Source: Adhaeribacter arboris (GTDB taxonomy: Bacteria > Bacteroidota > Bacteroidia > Cytophagales > Hymenobacteraceae). Taken from it: a stretch of 64,000 nucleotides of DNA. The notes beneath the pieces were generated by a model. It saw only the letters and a list, made by a program, of their open reading frames with translations, was not told where the DNA came from and did not search any database. Shown one piece after another: positions 1 to 8,016 of the stretch. Positions within the stretch are counted from its first letter, which is position 1. The number at the start of each line of letters is the position of its first letter. The stretch covers positions 6,386,001 through 6,450,000 of the forward strand of contig NZ_PYFT01000001.1 of the NCBI RefSeq assembly GCF_003023845.1, in the 5' to 3' direction. The position numbers were made by a program, and so were the translations under genes.

Positions 1-194
1 TAAGCCATAAACCCAATTTTTGGTCGAACAAAAACTGTGGTTGCAAAAGCAATAGCTACAACTAATCCGACCAAAACCAAAGGCAAAGCTAAACCTACTT
101 TAACCGTTAACCAGCCGGTTATAATAGCAACAATAATTGCTAGAGGCAAAAAAAAATAGTTTGCTTTGGGCTCCTTAATGCTTAATTGTTGCAC
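1..194 (-). CDS. Partial N-terminus of a polytopic membrane protein (possibly O-antigen ligase/polymerase type)
   Basis: The minus strand reads open from a GTG at 194 to the window edge, giving 64 residues beginning MQQLSIKEPKANYFF. An in-frame TAA lies four codons upstream of the GTG, so this GTG is the most likely start. Two hydrophobic segments are visible (about residues 15-28 and 32-52), separated by a short basic turn, then VRPKIGF and the edge. The gene follows the chain-length protein by about 50 bases on the same strand. A Wzy/O-antigen ligase role is inferred from this position in an exopolysaccharide cluster and from the membrane topology; the sequence is too short for a firm family assignment. 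Confidence 0.55.
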   Translation of the reverse strand, partial: MQQLSIKEPKANYFFLPLAIIVAIITGWLTVKVGLALPLVLVGLVVAIAFATTVFVRPKIGFMA

Positions 195-245
195 GCCTTT
201 TACTTAAATAAAGTATAAAAATCTACTCGTAGGATATGTAAGAAT

Positions 246-2438
246 TTAAGCAGGTAAGAGTACTTCATCCGGCTGAATAATGATTGGCTGAGGTAATTTT
301 GCTTTGTTTGACTTTTTAGATGATTTATGCTTGGTTAAAGCGAGCGTATCGTCGTTTTTGACTAAAACTCCATTTAATAACACTTCAATAGGAGCTTGAG
401 TTACTTTCATAATGTCCTCAAAAACGGCTTGGTCTGTCTCCTGCCAAGAGCGGTTTGCTCTTACGGTAAGCACAATCAAATCAAGATACTTTAAAAGAGA
501 AGTTGGATATGTACTTTCCAGTACGGCCGGAAACTCCACCAAAACCACAGAATAATTTGAATGATTTTCGCCAATAATATCTGCAAAAATTATTCGATTA
601 TTTAATCCGTAGATAGGCGAGTAAAAGCAGGTGTGTGTACCAGAAGCTACTTGCTTGGCATGATCATCCGGGAATAAAGCTAAGGTTTTTATTCCTTTTG
701 CATTTAGTTGATTTGCCAGGATGCTGATAACCGTGCTTTTTCCTTCTTCGGTTAAGCTGCTTAAAACACCAATGATGAACGGTTCACGCGCATTTCTTTT
801 CTGTTGCATTTTTAAAAGAAGCTGCCGGGTAAGAGTATCTTCTGCCCTCTTACTAATTAAAACCTGGCGTTTACTTTTACCAAATAATATAGGCAGAATA
901 CCTAATACCGGAAAACCGGTTTGGCGGGCAGCTTCCCGCATATTTCTTAGAGAGTTATCTAATAATTCGGAACCCACCATGTAAGCGGAAACCACAAAAA
1001 AGGTTCCGAAGGTGCCAAACAACAATAACAGTAATAAATTAGATTTTGTGGGTTTAATGGGAGTATAAGGTGGATCTACTACCGTAAGTTGCGAAGTAAT
1101 TTCGATATTACGCTGATTAAGTTTACTTTCGGATAAGCCATTCAGTAAAGAGAAATACTCTTTTTCAGCCAGATCTTTTTCGCGCTCAATTTTTCGTAAT
1201 TCAGCTCCCAAAGGCGCTACTTTATTATATTCTTCGCCAAATACTTTTAATTGTCTCCGGATTACAAATAATTGTCCTTTAAGCTCCTCCACCAGAACAG
1301 TGTTTTTTATCCATTCATCCAGTAAATCTTTACTCACAACGGCTTGAGCAGATTGAATTTTAGAATAAGCATTATCCAAAGTAATTTTTATCTTGTTTTC
1401 AATTACATCGGCTTTCTGTTTAAAGCTAGCTAATTGGTTTGTAGCAGTAGGATTGGTTCTACTCCGGTTAATTATTTCTATTTCCGCAATCTGAGTATTT
1501 AATTTTGATAATTGATCTCTTAACTCTATAATTTCCTGGTTATACAATGTTACCGCGCCACGCTCTTTTAAAGTTCTTTCCACTACTTTAAGCGCCGAAA
1601 ATGCTCCGGCATATTGCATTTCTAAGGAGTTATAATTTTCCAGCATGTGCTGTTTATCTGCCGCAATAGCCGAAGCTTGTTCGCTGTAATTAATAAGGCT
1701 ATTGGTTTTATGAAATTGTAAGAAACTTTCCTCCGCGGCCTCCAATCTCTTATATGAATTTGAGGTAGCAGTTTCGAAATATTTCATTACCGATTCGTTT
1801 TGGCCTTCCATTAATTCGGTATGCTTCCGGATAAAAACGCTGCTTAGAATTTCGAGAGTTTGCCGGCACATGGCGGCATCGTTAGACGTATAATCGACTC
1901 TTAATAAATTGCTGTTAGGTAATTGGCTAGCGTAAATATTAGAAAGTGCTTTCAGAGAATACCCAGCTACGTCTGAGTTTAGAATAGTGTAAATTTCGTT
2001 TTGCTCGCCGGATTTTAAATAATTTTCCAGATTCTTAACCGTTTCTTCCAAGGTTGCACCCACTAATTTTTTCTTTAAAGATTCTGAAATCAGCCCTTTT
2101 AAGTCCGTGTAGGTTTTCCAGCTAAGCACCGATGGATCATACTCCTTTAACATAAGGTGCGATGCTAATAAACGTAGGGCAACTTCTTGCTTTGTTTCTC
2201 GGGAGTTAATAAGGTTGAGAAGGTTTGCAAAAGCGCGGGTAGTAGCAAAGTAATCAGAGCTGTTATCTGCTTTTATCCCTACGCCAGACGCTATACCAGT
2301 ATAAATAACAGTATCCGAAGCATACTCTTTATCCATTCTGCGGGCAAAGAAAAATATAGTGGCTCCGGTAATTAAAGGTATACTGATTAGTATAAGCCAA
2401 TTGCGCAGTATTAACCGGTAAAAACTCTTAAATGTCAT
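246..2438 (-). CDS. GumC/Wzc-like exopolysaccharide chain-length protein with degenerate BY-kinase domain
   Basis: This 730-residue inner-membrane protein has the polysaccharide co-polymerase layout: a membrane segment near residues 13-32, a long periplasmic coiled-coil part (about 190-450), a second membrane segment near 478-500, and a cytoplasmic P-loop domain from about 550. The family regulates polymer length and export together with the outer-membrane channel. The P-loop reads SSLTEEGKST (GKST at 566-569), lacking the usual PGEGKS glycine. The Walker B-like strand is VVLVEFP instead of a strand ending in Asp, and the C-terminal tyrosine cluster of BY-kinases is missing. It overlaps the upstream TolC-like gene by four bases (ATGA), suggesting translational coupling. 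Family assignment is firm; kinase activity is doubtful. Confidence 0.88.
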   Translation of the reverse strand: MTFKSFYRLILRNWLILISIPLITGATIFFFARRMDKEYASDTVIYTGIASGVGIKADNSSDYFATTRAFANLLNLINSRETKQEVALRLLASHLMLKEYDPSVLSWKTYTDLKGLISESLKKKLVGATLEETVKNLENYLKSGEQNEIYTILNSDVAGYSLKALSNIYASQLPNSNLLRVDYTSNDAAMCRQTLEILSSVFIRKHTELMEGQNESVMKYFETATSNSYKRLEAAEESFLQFHKTNSLINYSEQASAIAADKQHMLENYNSLEMQYAGAFSALKVVERTLKERGAVTLYNQEIIELRDQLSKLNTQIAEIEIINRSRTNPTATNQLASFKQKADVIENKIKITLDNAYSKIQSAQAVVSKDLLDEWIKNTVLVEELKGQLFVIRRQLKVFGEEYNKVAPLGAELRKIEREKDLAEKEYFSLLNGLSESKLNQRNIEITSQLTVVDPPYTPIKPTKSNLLLLLLFGTFGTFFVVSAYMVGSELLDNSLRNMREAARQTGFPVLGILPILFGKSKRQVLISKRAEDTLTRQLLLKMQQKRNAREPFIIGVLSSLTEEGKSTVISILANQLNAKGIKTLALFPDDHAKQVASGTHTCFYSPIYGLNNRIIFADIIGENHSNYSVVLVEFPAVLESTYPTSLLKYLDLIVLTVRANRSWQETDQAVFEDIMKVTQAPIEVLLNGVLVKNDDTLALTKHKSSKKSNKAKLPQPIIIQPDEVLLPA

Positions 2439-3181
2439 TTGCCGTTCATTAAATCGTTAAGGTTCATTCCTATTAGTTCTTCTAGTAACAGAAATGTTGT
2501 TTCGTATTTGTTTTTAAATTGCTCCTGAACTAAAGCCGCTTTGGTGTATAAATCATTTACAGTCATTAATTCATCCAGTTGGATCTGCCCAAGCTTAAAC
2601 TTTTTATCGGCTATTTTTTTATTTACATTCGCCGATTGCAGCGCATCCACCGTTTGTTCCCAAGTAACCTTTGCTAAGGTTAGCTCCTGGTAAGTGTTAA
2701 TAATAAGTTGCCTGATTTCTCTTTCCTGGGTTTTACGGTCCGATTCAGCTTGTTTTAAGACTAATTCCTGGCGATGCAGTTCGTACCGACGGCTTAAAAG
2801 TTGCCCTAAGGATAGGCTTAGATTTACTCCCACATTGTACTGGGCTCGGGCGGGCATATTAAAAGCATTAATTTGACTTACCTGTTGGTCGCCATTAACA
2901 GTATTCAACATGGAGCCGTAACTATAACCAGTGCCTACAGCTAAACCATTTAATACTTGTTTTCGGGATAAGCGAATATTGTCGTAGGCGATTTGTTTAG
3001 CCGCATCTAGTTTTTCAACTTGGGCAGAATATTTAACAGCAGCGTCTATTAACAAGGGGAGTGTTACTTCCGGAGCTTTAAAAAATCTTTCCTGCCAATC
3101 TGCCGTTAGCTTGGAATTGCTTTGCCCGAATGCTAGTAAAATGCTACAGGATAAAAGAATAGAAAGTAAAAATTTTTTCAT
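2435..3181 (-). CDS. Short TolC-family outer-membrane protein
   Basis: The protein starts with a signal peptide (MKKFLLSILLSCSILLAFGQ) and is otherwise alpha-helical with TolC-like features: ILLs of small and charged residues, long amphipathic helices, and a central stretch YNVGVNLSLSLGQLL resembling the strand-rich part of TolC proteins. At 248 residues it is about half the usual 420-480, so it holds one helical-hairpin repeat instead of two. It is squeezed between the sugar transferase, whose stop it abuts, and the chain-length protein, which it overlaps by four bases. It may be the outer-membrane or periplasmic partner of polysaccharide export; the channel role is inferred. Confidence 0.75.
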   Translation of the reverse strand: MKKFLLSILLSCSILLAFGQSNSKLTADWQERFFKAPEVTLPLLIDAAVKYSAQVEKLDAAKQIAYDNIRLSRKQVLNGLAVGTGYSYGSMLNTVNGDQQVSQINAFNMPARAQYNVGVNLSLSLGQLLSRRYELHRQELVLKQAESDRKTQEREIRQLIINTYQELTLAKVTWEQTVDALQSANVNKKIADKKFKLGQIQLDELMTVNDLYTKAALVQEQFKNKYETTFLLLEELIGMNLNDLMNGK

Positions 3182-4353
3182 TAAACGTTTTCTTTTTGAA
3201 AGAGAGCCGGAAAGGTTTTTAGAATAATCTGTAAGTCCTTCTTAAGGGAGAAGCTTTTGGCGTACTCAATGTCTAACTCTTTGCGTTCTTCTTCCGACAT
3301 ATTTCCGCCTTTACCCCGTTTGCTAACCTGCCAAAGACCAGTAATGCCGGCCGGAGCAATAAATCTGGCTGCAAATTGGTCGGTAGTAATTTTTTCTGCT
3401 TCGTATAAAGGCAGCGGACGATTTCCAACAATAGACATGTCGCCACGCAAAACATTATATAACTGGGGAAGTTCATCTAAACTGGTATTGCGTAGGAACA
3501 TGCCTATTTTAGTTATACGAGGATCATTGGCGATTTTAATAAAAGCAGCGCCATTTTCGGCTCGTTTTGCTACTTTGTATTGCTTTTCACATACTGGTTT
3601 TCCGTGGCCATCAATAAGCTGATTCTGACACATGGTACCAGCTGCCGCACAGGCAGTACATAGAGAGGTAAATTGTTGAGTCGGCTCCTCTACGGACGAT
3701 TTCTGGTACTGGTTTAAGTTTTTCATGGAAGCCAGCATCTTATCGGCATTTGGTCGCATAGAGCGAAATTTCCAAAATCGAAAGGTGCGGTATCCGGTAC
3801 CTACCCGGTAGGAGTAATAGAATGCAGGTCCTTTAGATTCCAGCTTTACTAATAGAGCGAGGAGCAGAAACAAAGGGGAGAGACATAATAAAGCAGTGAC
3901 GGATACTAAAACATCAAAAATACGCTTACCAATTGGATTCTTGTAAGCGTAAGGATTTTTTTTGGATTGAAGAGCAGCAGTTTTACCTGAGTGCGATAAA
4001 TAATCAAGCCGGGTTAGTAGTTTTTCTTTTTCTGGGTTTTGCGAAAATATGTCGGAAACTCCAGCCTCTGCAAGCAGGGTTTCTAAATTAGAAGAAACAG
4101 CATCGTTCGTTAACCAGAAAACCGGTTCTTTAATGCCTATATCTTTTTTAAGGGTCCGAATCAGATTCAGGCCCAACGGTGAAGTAAGAGTGGCAGAATT
4201 AAAGATAGCATCAAAATATTCGCCTTTGGCTAACCAGGAAAGGAAATTAGTTGGATTATCAAAGTACCATACCTCTAAATCTTCCGCGAATTCGGAAGTG
4301 AAGTTTTGAATTTCCTGTTCGTCAGAAGCGAGACAGACTACTCTCTTTCTCAT
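3181..4353 (-). CDS. Polyprenyl-phosphate sugar-1-phosphate transferase with N-terminal pseudo-receiver
   Basis: The C-terminal half (about 140-390) is a bacterial sugar transferase of the WcaJ/EpsL type. It has one membrane helix at 146-170, a WKFRSM motif near 195-199, the catalytic stretch SLDELPQLYNVLRGDMS (291-307), and NRPLP. It would transfer a hexose-1-phosphate to undecaprenyl phosphate, the first step of exopolysaccharide repeat-unit assembly. Residues 1-120 resemble a response-regulator receiver fold, but the phospho-acceptor region reads FDAIFNS, with no suitable Asp. Between these parts of the catalytic domain is an insert with four cysteines (232, 235, 242, 255) that could bind a metal. 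It is in an operon with the TolC-like and chain-length genes and 11 bases from the response regulator upstream. Confidence 0.9.
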   Translation of the reverse strand: MRKRVVCLASDEQEIQNFTSEFAEDLEVWYFDNPTNFLSWLAKGEYFDAIFNSATLTSPLGLNLIRTLKKDIGIKEPVFWLTNDAVSSNLETLLAEAGVSDIFSQNPEKEKLLTRLDYLSHSGKTAALQSKKNPYAYKNPIGKRIFDVLVSVTALLCLSPLFLLLALLVKLESKGPAFYYSYRVGTGYRTFRFWKFRSMRPNADKMLASMKNLNQYQKSSVEEPTQQFTSLCTACAAAGTMCQNQLIDGHGKPVCEKQYKVAKRAENGAAFIKIANDPRITKIGMFLRNTSLDELPQLYNVLRGDMSIVGNRPLPLYEAEKITTDQFAARFIAPAGITGLWQVSKRGKGGNMSEEERKELDIEYAKSFSLKKDLQIILKTFPALFQKENV

Positions 4354-4364
4354 GGTAAAAATTA

Positions 4365-4742
4365 TTATACTTTAATTCTTCTTAATATATTTTTAATCCG
4401 AACATCTAATTCCTCCGGATTAAAAGGCTTTACCATGTAATCGTCGGCACCTTGTCTTAAGCAGGTTATCTTATTACTAGTCTCATCTTTGCCCGACAAC
4501 ATAATTAATGGAATGTTACAAAACCGGGTGCTGATTCGTAATTGTTTAATAAAATCAAGACCATTCATGAAAGGCATTTCGAAGTCAGCCACAATAACAT
4601 CTATGTGATGACCTTCTTGAAGCCAGGCCATTGCTTCCTGACCGTTCGACTTTAGCTGTACGCTGTATTCTTTAGAAAAATAATGTTCTAATATCAGCCC
4701 TATAGATGGCTCATCGTCCACGATTAGTAGTTTTTTCTTCAT
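4365..4742 (-). CDS. Single-domain response regulator (CheY/OmpR-type receiver)
   Basis: A 125-residue stand-alone receiver domain: acidic pair D9-D10, phospho-acceptor D53 in VADFEMP, the LSG switch segment, and K105 in VKPFNPEEL. There is no output domain. The start MKKKLLIVDDE at 4742 is preferred because the receiver fold begins right there; an in-frame ATG 24 codons upstream (4814) would add a tail without family resemblance. It lies 11 bases upstream of the sugar transferase and is the first gene of that operon, so phosphorylation may tune exopolysaccharide synthesis by protein contact. The upstream hybrid sensor, with an intact Hpt domain, is a plausible phospho-donor by position. Confidence 0.9.
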   Translation of the reverse strand: MKKKLLIVDDEPSIGLILEHYFSKEYSVQLKSNGQEAMAWLQEGHHIDVIVADFEMPFMNGLDFIKQLRISTRFCNIPLIMLSGKDETSNKITCLRQGADDYMVKPFNPEELDVRIKNILRRIKV

Positions 4743-4814
4743 AGATGGAAAAATTGATAAGTATTGTTTAAATATTCTGAAAGATGCACATTGTCTTATG
4801 TCTGTAAAATCCAA

Positions 4815-5167
4815 TTCCGTGCCAGTAAAGCATTAATGCTTTTTACTTGAAAGAATTTTATGAAACAAAACTTCTTATATTAATTTCATAAGAGTAAGAG
4901 GAAGTAAATGTATATTTCTTTTTATTAACAAAATAATATTTAGAGAAATATTATTTTGTTAATCTCCTTGCTTTTAATCAATAAAATATGCGTTTTATAA
5001 GCTGTAAACCGAATATTTATGACTTAAGTTCAATTATGTAAAAAGCTAAAATATTAATAATTTTATATTTATATGGGATTATGTAAATAGAAAATATAAA
5101 AAGATAAAGTGCGGGAATTAGTAATAGTGTTGTTTAATTTGCTTTAATTATTTATATGTATACGGAT
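4815..5167. other. Intergenic region with AT-rich hairpin
   Basis: This 353-base AT-rich gap separates the response regulator from the upstream hybrid sensor, both on the minus strand. Its one clear structure is the perfect inverted repeat at 4925-4962. The part nearer 4814 must hold the promoter of the response regulator-exopolysaccharide operon, but no confident promoter could be picked by eye. No gene is seen. Confidence 0.6.
4925..4962 (-). terminator. Perfect 17-bp AT-rich hairpin
   Basis: Two 17-base arms (4925-4941 and 4946-4962) are perfectly complementary around an AGAG loop. The arms end in A/T runs, but the stem is almost free of G and C. It lies about 200 bases downstream of the hybrid sensor stop codon. 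It could be a weak terminator or, equally, a palindromic binding site upstream of the exopolysaccharide operon. Confidence 0.4.
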
Positions 5168-7111
5168 TTAAGACTTAACTTCTGCGTGTAGTTGTTCTTG
5201 GAATATAGCTATAACCTTTTCCGTTATATCCAAAACTGTTTGGAGTAAGATATCTAACTCTGGTAAGCTGGTTTTCTTACTACTTAGTTCTTCCATCTTC
5301 ATAGCAGCTTGGGCAGCTTCTACAATTCCTATATTTCCGTAAGTAGATTTAAGGCTATGCGCAATTTGGGCAACAGTGTTCCAATCTTTCTGGGAGATGG
5401 CACTGGAAAGCTTGTCGAGTTGGCCAGGTACTAAATCGATAAATAATTGCTGCATCTTTCTAACAAAATCTGCGTCTTCTGCCAAATTGCCTAAACCCGA
5501 AAAATCGTACAAGGCAGGCTCATATTTTGTTGATTCTGACTCTTTACTAGGCTGATAATCAGTAAGTTGCTCCTGGGTATTTTCAATAACAAACGAGGAT
5601 TCGTTCTCATTAGCTATTTCATCTAATTGATCTTTAGCTGCAATGTTGCGGGTAACAGTAAGATACAAGTTTGCTTCGGGATAGGGTTTGAATAAATAAT
5701 CGGAAAAGCCAGATTCTTTATATTTATTTACATCAATTTTTAAAGCATTAGCGGTGAATGCAATTATAGGTGTGCTCTGATTAGGGTTAGGCTCTTTTCG
5801 AATAATAGCTGTTGCCTCAATACCGTTCATGTGAGGCATGTCTATATCCATTAATATAAGATCATACGGCTTCGCTTTAGCTTTTTCCCAAGCTTCTTTT
5901 CCGTCATGGGCTACTTCTACCTGCGTTTCCCAAAATTTTAATTGAGAAACAACTAATAATTGATTAGCGGGATTGTCTTCGGCTAATAAAATATGTAAGC
6001 CTTTTAAATCATTTGAATTTTCGGGTATCTTCAGGTCTTTTGATGCATTTAGGTTTTCACTTAATGGAAAAGGTAAAACAAACGAAAATTGAATTTCTTT
6101 TTTAAGTTTGGTTTCCAGCCATATTTGGCCACCCTGAAGCTCAATTATTTTTTTACAAATTTTAAGTCCAATATCCGAATGGTTAAATGCATACTCTTCA
6201 TTAGATTCGTTCTTTGAAGGGTTATTAAAAAAAAATTTCAATTTGTCTATTTCATGACTCCAATCACTCGCTTGAATAGAAAACTCCACATACACTACAT
6301 CTTCTATTTTCTCTTTCATTCGGGAACTTACCAAAATCCTACCATTAGAGGTATGTTTAATACTGAAGTAAATAAGATTAGTAATTATTTGATTTAAACG
6401 ATATAGATCGCCTTTTACTAAAGGAAGGTTAGGAGCTAGTTCACCAATTTGCAATAAAACATCATGATCTTCTGCTTGAGCTACTAAAGCACTGATAATG
6501 TATTGTAAGATAGAAGTTATATCAAACGTAGTAGTTTTAAATTCAACATTGCTTGTTTGAAGCTTAGAAAACTCTAATATTTGAGCAGGAGTTTCTAAAA
6601 GATTACCGGCAACTTTTTGAATTAAGTTTAGATAACCTTCCTGTTCTTTATGGATGTTACCTTTTTTTAAAAAACTTGTGATGCCGGATATTGTATTTAT
6701 ATCTGCTTTAAATTCTTTAATTAAAGTACTTAAAAACAATTGCGTGTATTTAGCAGGCTCCTGGTTTTTTTGGATAATCTCTTTAAACTTAGTAATATCA
6801 TTGGAAGTAGATAAGAGAAAACGTGTACCACTAAGCGCTGTAAATGCTTTCTTGGTGGTATTAAACCAAATTACTTGTCCATTCTGCTGTTTATAGAACT
6901 CCTCAAAAGTAACTTGAGAATGTGATTTTATAATTTCCAGGTCCTTATCATAATACAAATCCGGATCCAGCCCACCTTTATCTAATAAAGCCGATGCACT
7001 TTGTCCGTACAGTTGAGCAAAGGCTTCGTTCATAAATACAAATTTACCTTGCTCATTCCGCACATAAATAGGATTAGGATTAATTTCGATTAGCTGCTGA
7101 ATAAATTCCAT
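5168..7111 (-). CDS. PAS - degenerate histidine kinase - receiver - Hpt hybrid signalling protein
   Basis: Domains in order: PAS (about 5-110, NPIYVRNEQGKFVFMNEAF), a region in the place of HisKA (about 123-190), an HATPase_c-like region (195-350), a receiver (371-490) and an Hpt domain (540-640). In the HisKA part the usual SHEIRTPL box is IKEFKADI, so the phospho-His is replaced by K132. The N-box reads NLIYFSIKHT, with the second Asn replaced by F249, and the G1 box DxGxG is DWSHE. By contrast the receiver keeps its acidic pair, D422 (MDID) and K475, and the Hpt keeps H585 (AHSLKST). It therefore looks like a phosphotransfer or phosphatase/adaptor protein without autokinase activity. No membrane segments, so it is cytoplasmic. 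It stands upstream of the response regulator and exopolysaccharide genes on the same strand. Confidence 0.87.
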   Translation of the reverse strand: MEFIQQLIEINPNPIYVRNEQGKFVFMNEAFAQLYGQSASALLDKGGLDPDLYYDKDLEIIKSHSQVTFEEFYKQQNGQVIWFNTTKKAFTALSGTRFLLSTSNDITKFKEIIQKNQEPAKYTQLFLSTLIKEFKADINTISGITSFLKKGNIHKEQEGYLNLIQKVAGNLLETPAQILEFSKLQTSNVEFKTTTFDITSILQYIISALVAQAEDHDVLLQIGELAPNLPLVKGDLYRLNQIITNLIYFSIKHTSNGRILVSSRMKEKIEDVVYVEFSIQASDWSHEIDKLKFFFNNPSKNESNEEYAFNHSDIGLKICKKIIELQGGQIWLETKLKKEIQFSFVLPFPLSENLNASKDLKIPENSNDLKGLHILLAEDNPANQLLVVSQLKFWETQVEVAHDGKEAWEKAKAKPYDLILMDIDMPHMNGIEATAIIRKEPNPNQSTPIIAFTANALKIDVNKYKESGFSDYLFKPYPEANLYLTVTRNIAAKDQLDEIANENESSFVIENTQEQLTDYQPSKESESTKYEPALYDFSGLGNLAEDADFVRKMQQLFIDLVPGQLDKLSSAISQKDWNTVAQIAHSLKSTYGNIGIVEAAQAAMKMEELSSKKTSLPELDILLQTVLDITEKVIAIFQEQLHAEVKS

Positions 7112-8016
7112 CCGTATCTGTCTTGAAAAATCTAGCCAGCTTACCTAAAGCAAAGATTGGCTTGGCTGTTTAAATTAGCTTAACGTTTGTGCTTTGTGTT
7201 TGTTTTTAAAGTGCTTTCGTTTAAGCTTCTTAAAAATATTCTTTAAAGGCATTTATTAAAGTTAGCAGAAGAAATATTTTGAATTTAAGAAAATGTTAAT
7301 AAGAGAAAGTAAAACATTCTTGCTGCTAAATCTATTTAAATCACTCTTTTTAAAGTAATGTAAATTTGCAATTTTTTAGCAAAAGTACAGGAAGAAGTAA
7401 TTTTGAAGAAATAAAAATAAATTTATATTCTGTTTATAATATAACTATTTAGTTATAAGTATAGGAGTATAGGTTAATAATCTTGTAAAACCTAATTAGG
7501 GAAGTTTTAGCAAGTATATTAAGATAAGATCGAATGTGTATTTTATCTTTTTGGTTGAGAGAACGAAAATCACACAACAGTAAGATTGAACATTTTCATT
7601 CTTGATGAGGTTAAGTGCAATAAACTTAATGGTGATATATTCTTGAATTATTCTTATAATAAATTTAAGGCTTTATTTGACCTACAGTGTCCTTGAACTA
7701 AGGTTATAATTTCCAAGATTAAATTGGAGAATAATGTAAGTTAATATGTGGCTAAGATAAATGGAATAGTATTTGAATATGCAAATATTAAATTTAAATA
7801 ATATAAAAGAGAATGTACTTAATTATTACCTATTATGATATTTAGCCAAACAAGATAAAGACTTATATAAGCAACTTAGTTCTACTATTTTAATTGGACA
7901 AACCTTTAAATGCTTACTTTTTATTTTGCCGCTTAGTTATCATAGATTTTAATTTTTGCCCCATCTCATTTGTATAAGAATCTAAATTATAGGATATACT
8001 ATTTACTCATTAAAAA
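7112..8016. other. Long divergent intergenic region, no gene seen
   Basis: This 905-base very AT-rich stretch separates the divergent hybrid sensor and glycan synthase genes. No open frame with protein-like composition, RNA gene or strong hairpin was recognised. Promoters for both genes must lie here. The length is unusual for this otherwise compact window, so a small RNA or a long leader cannot be excluded. Confidence 0.6.
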
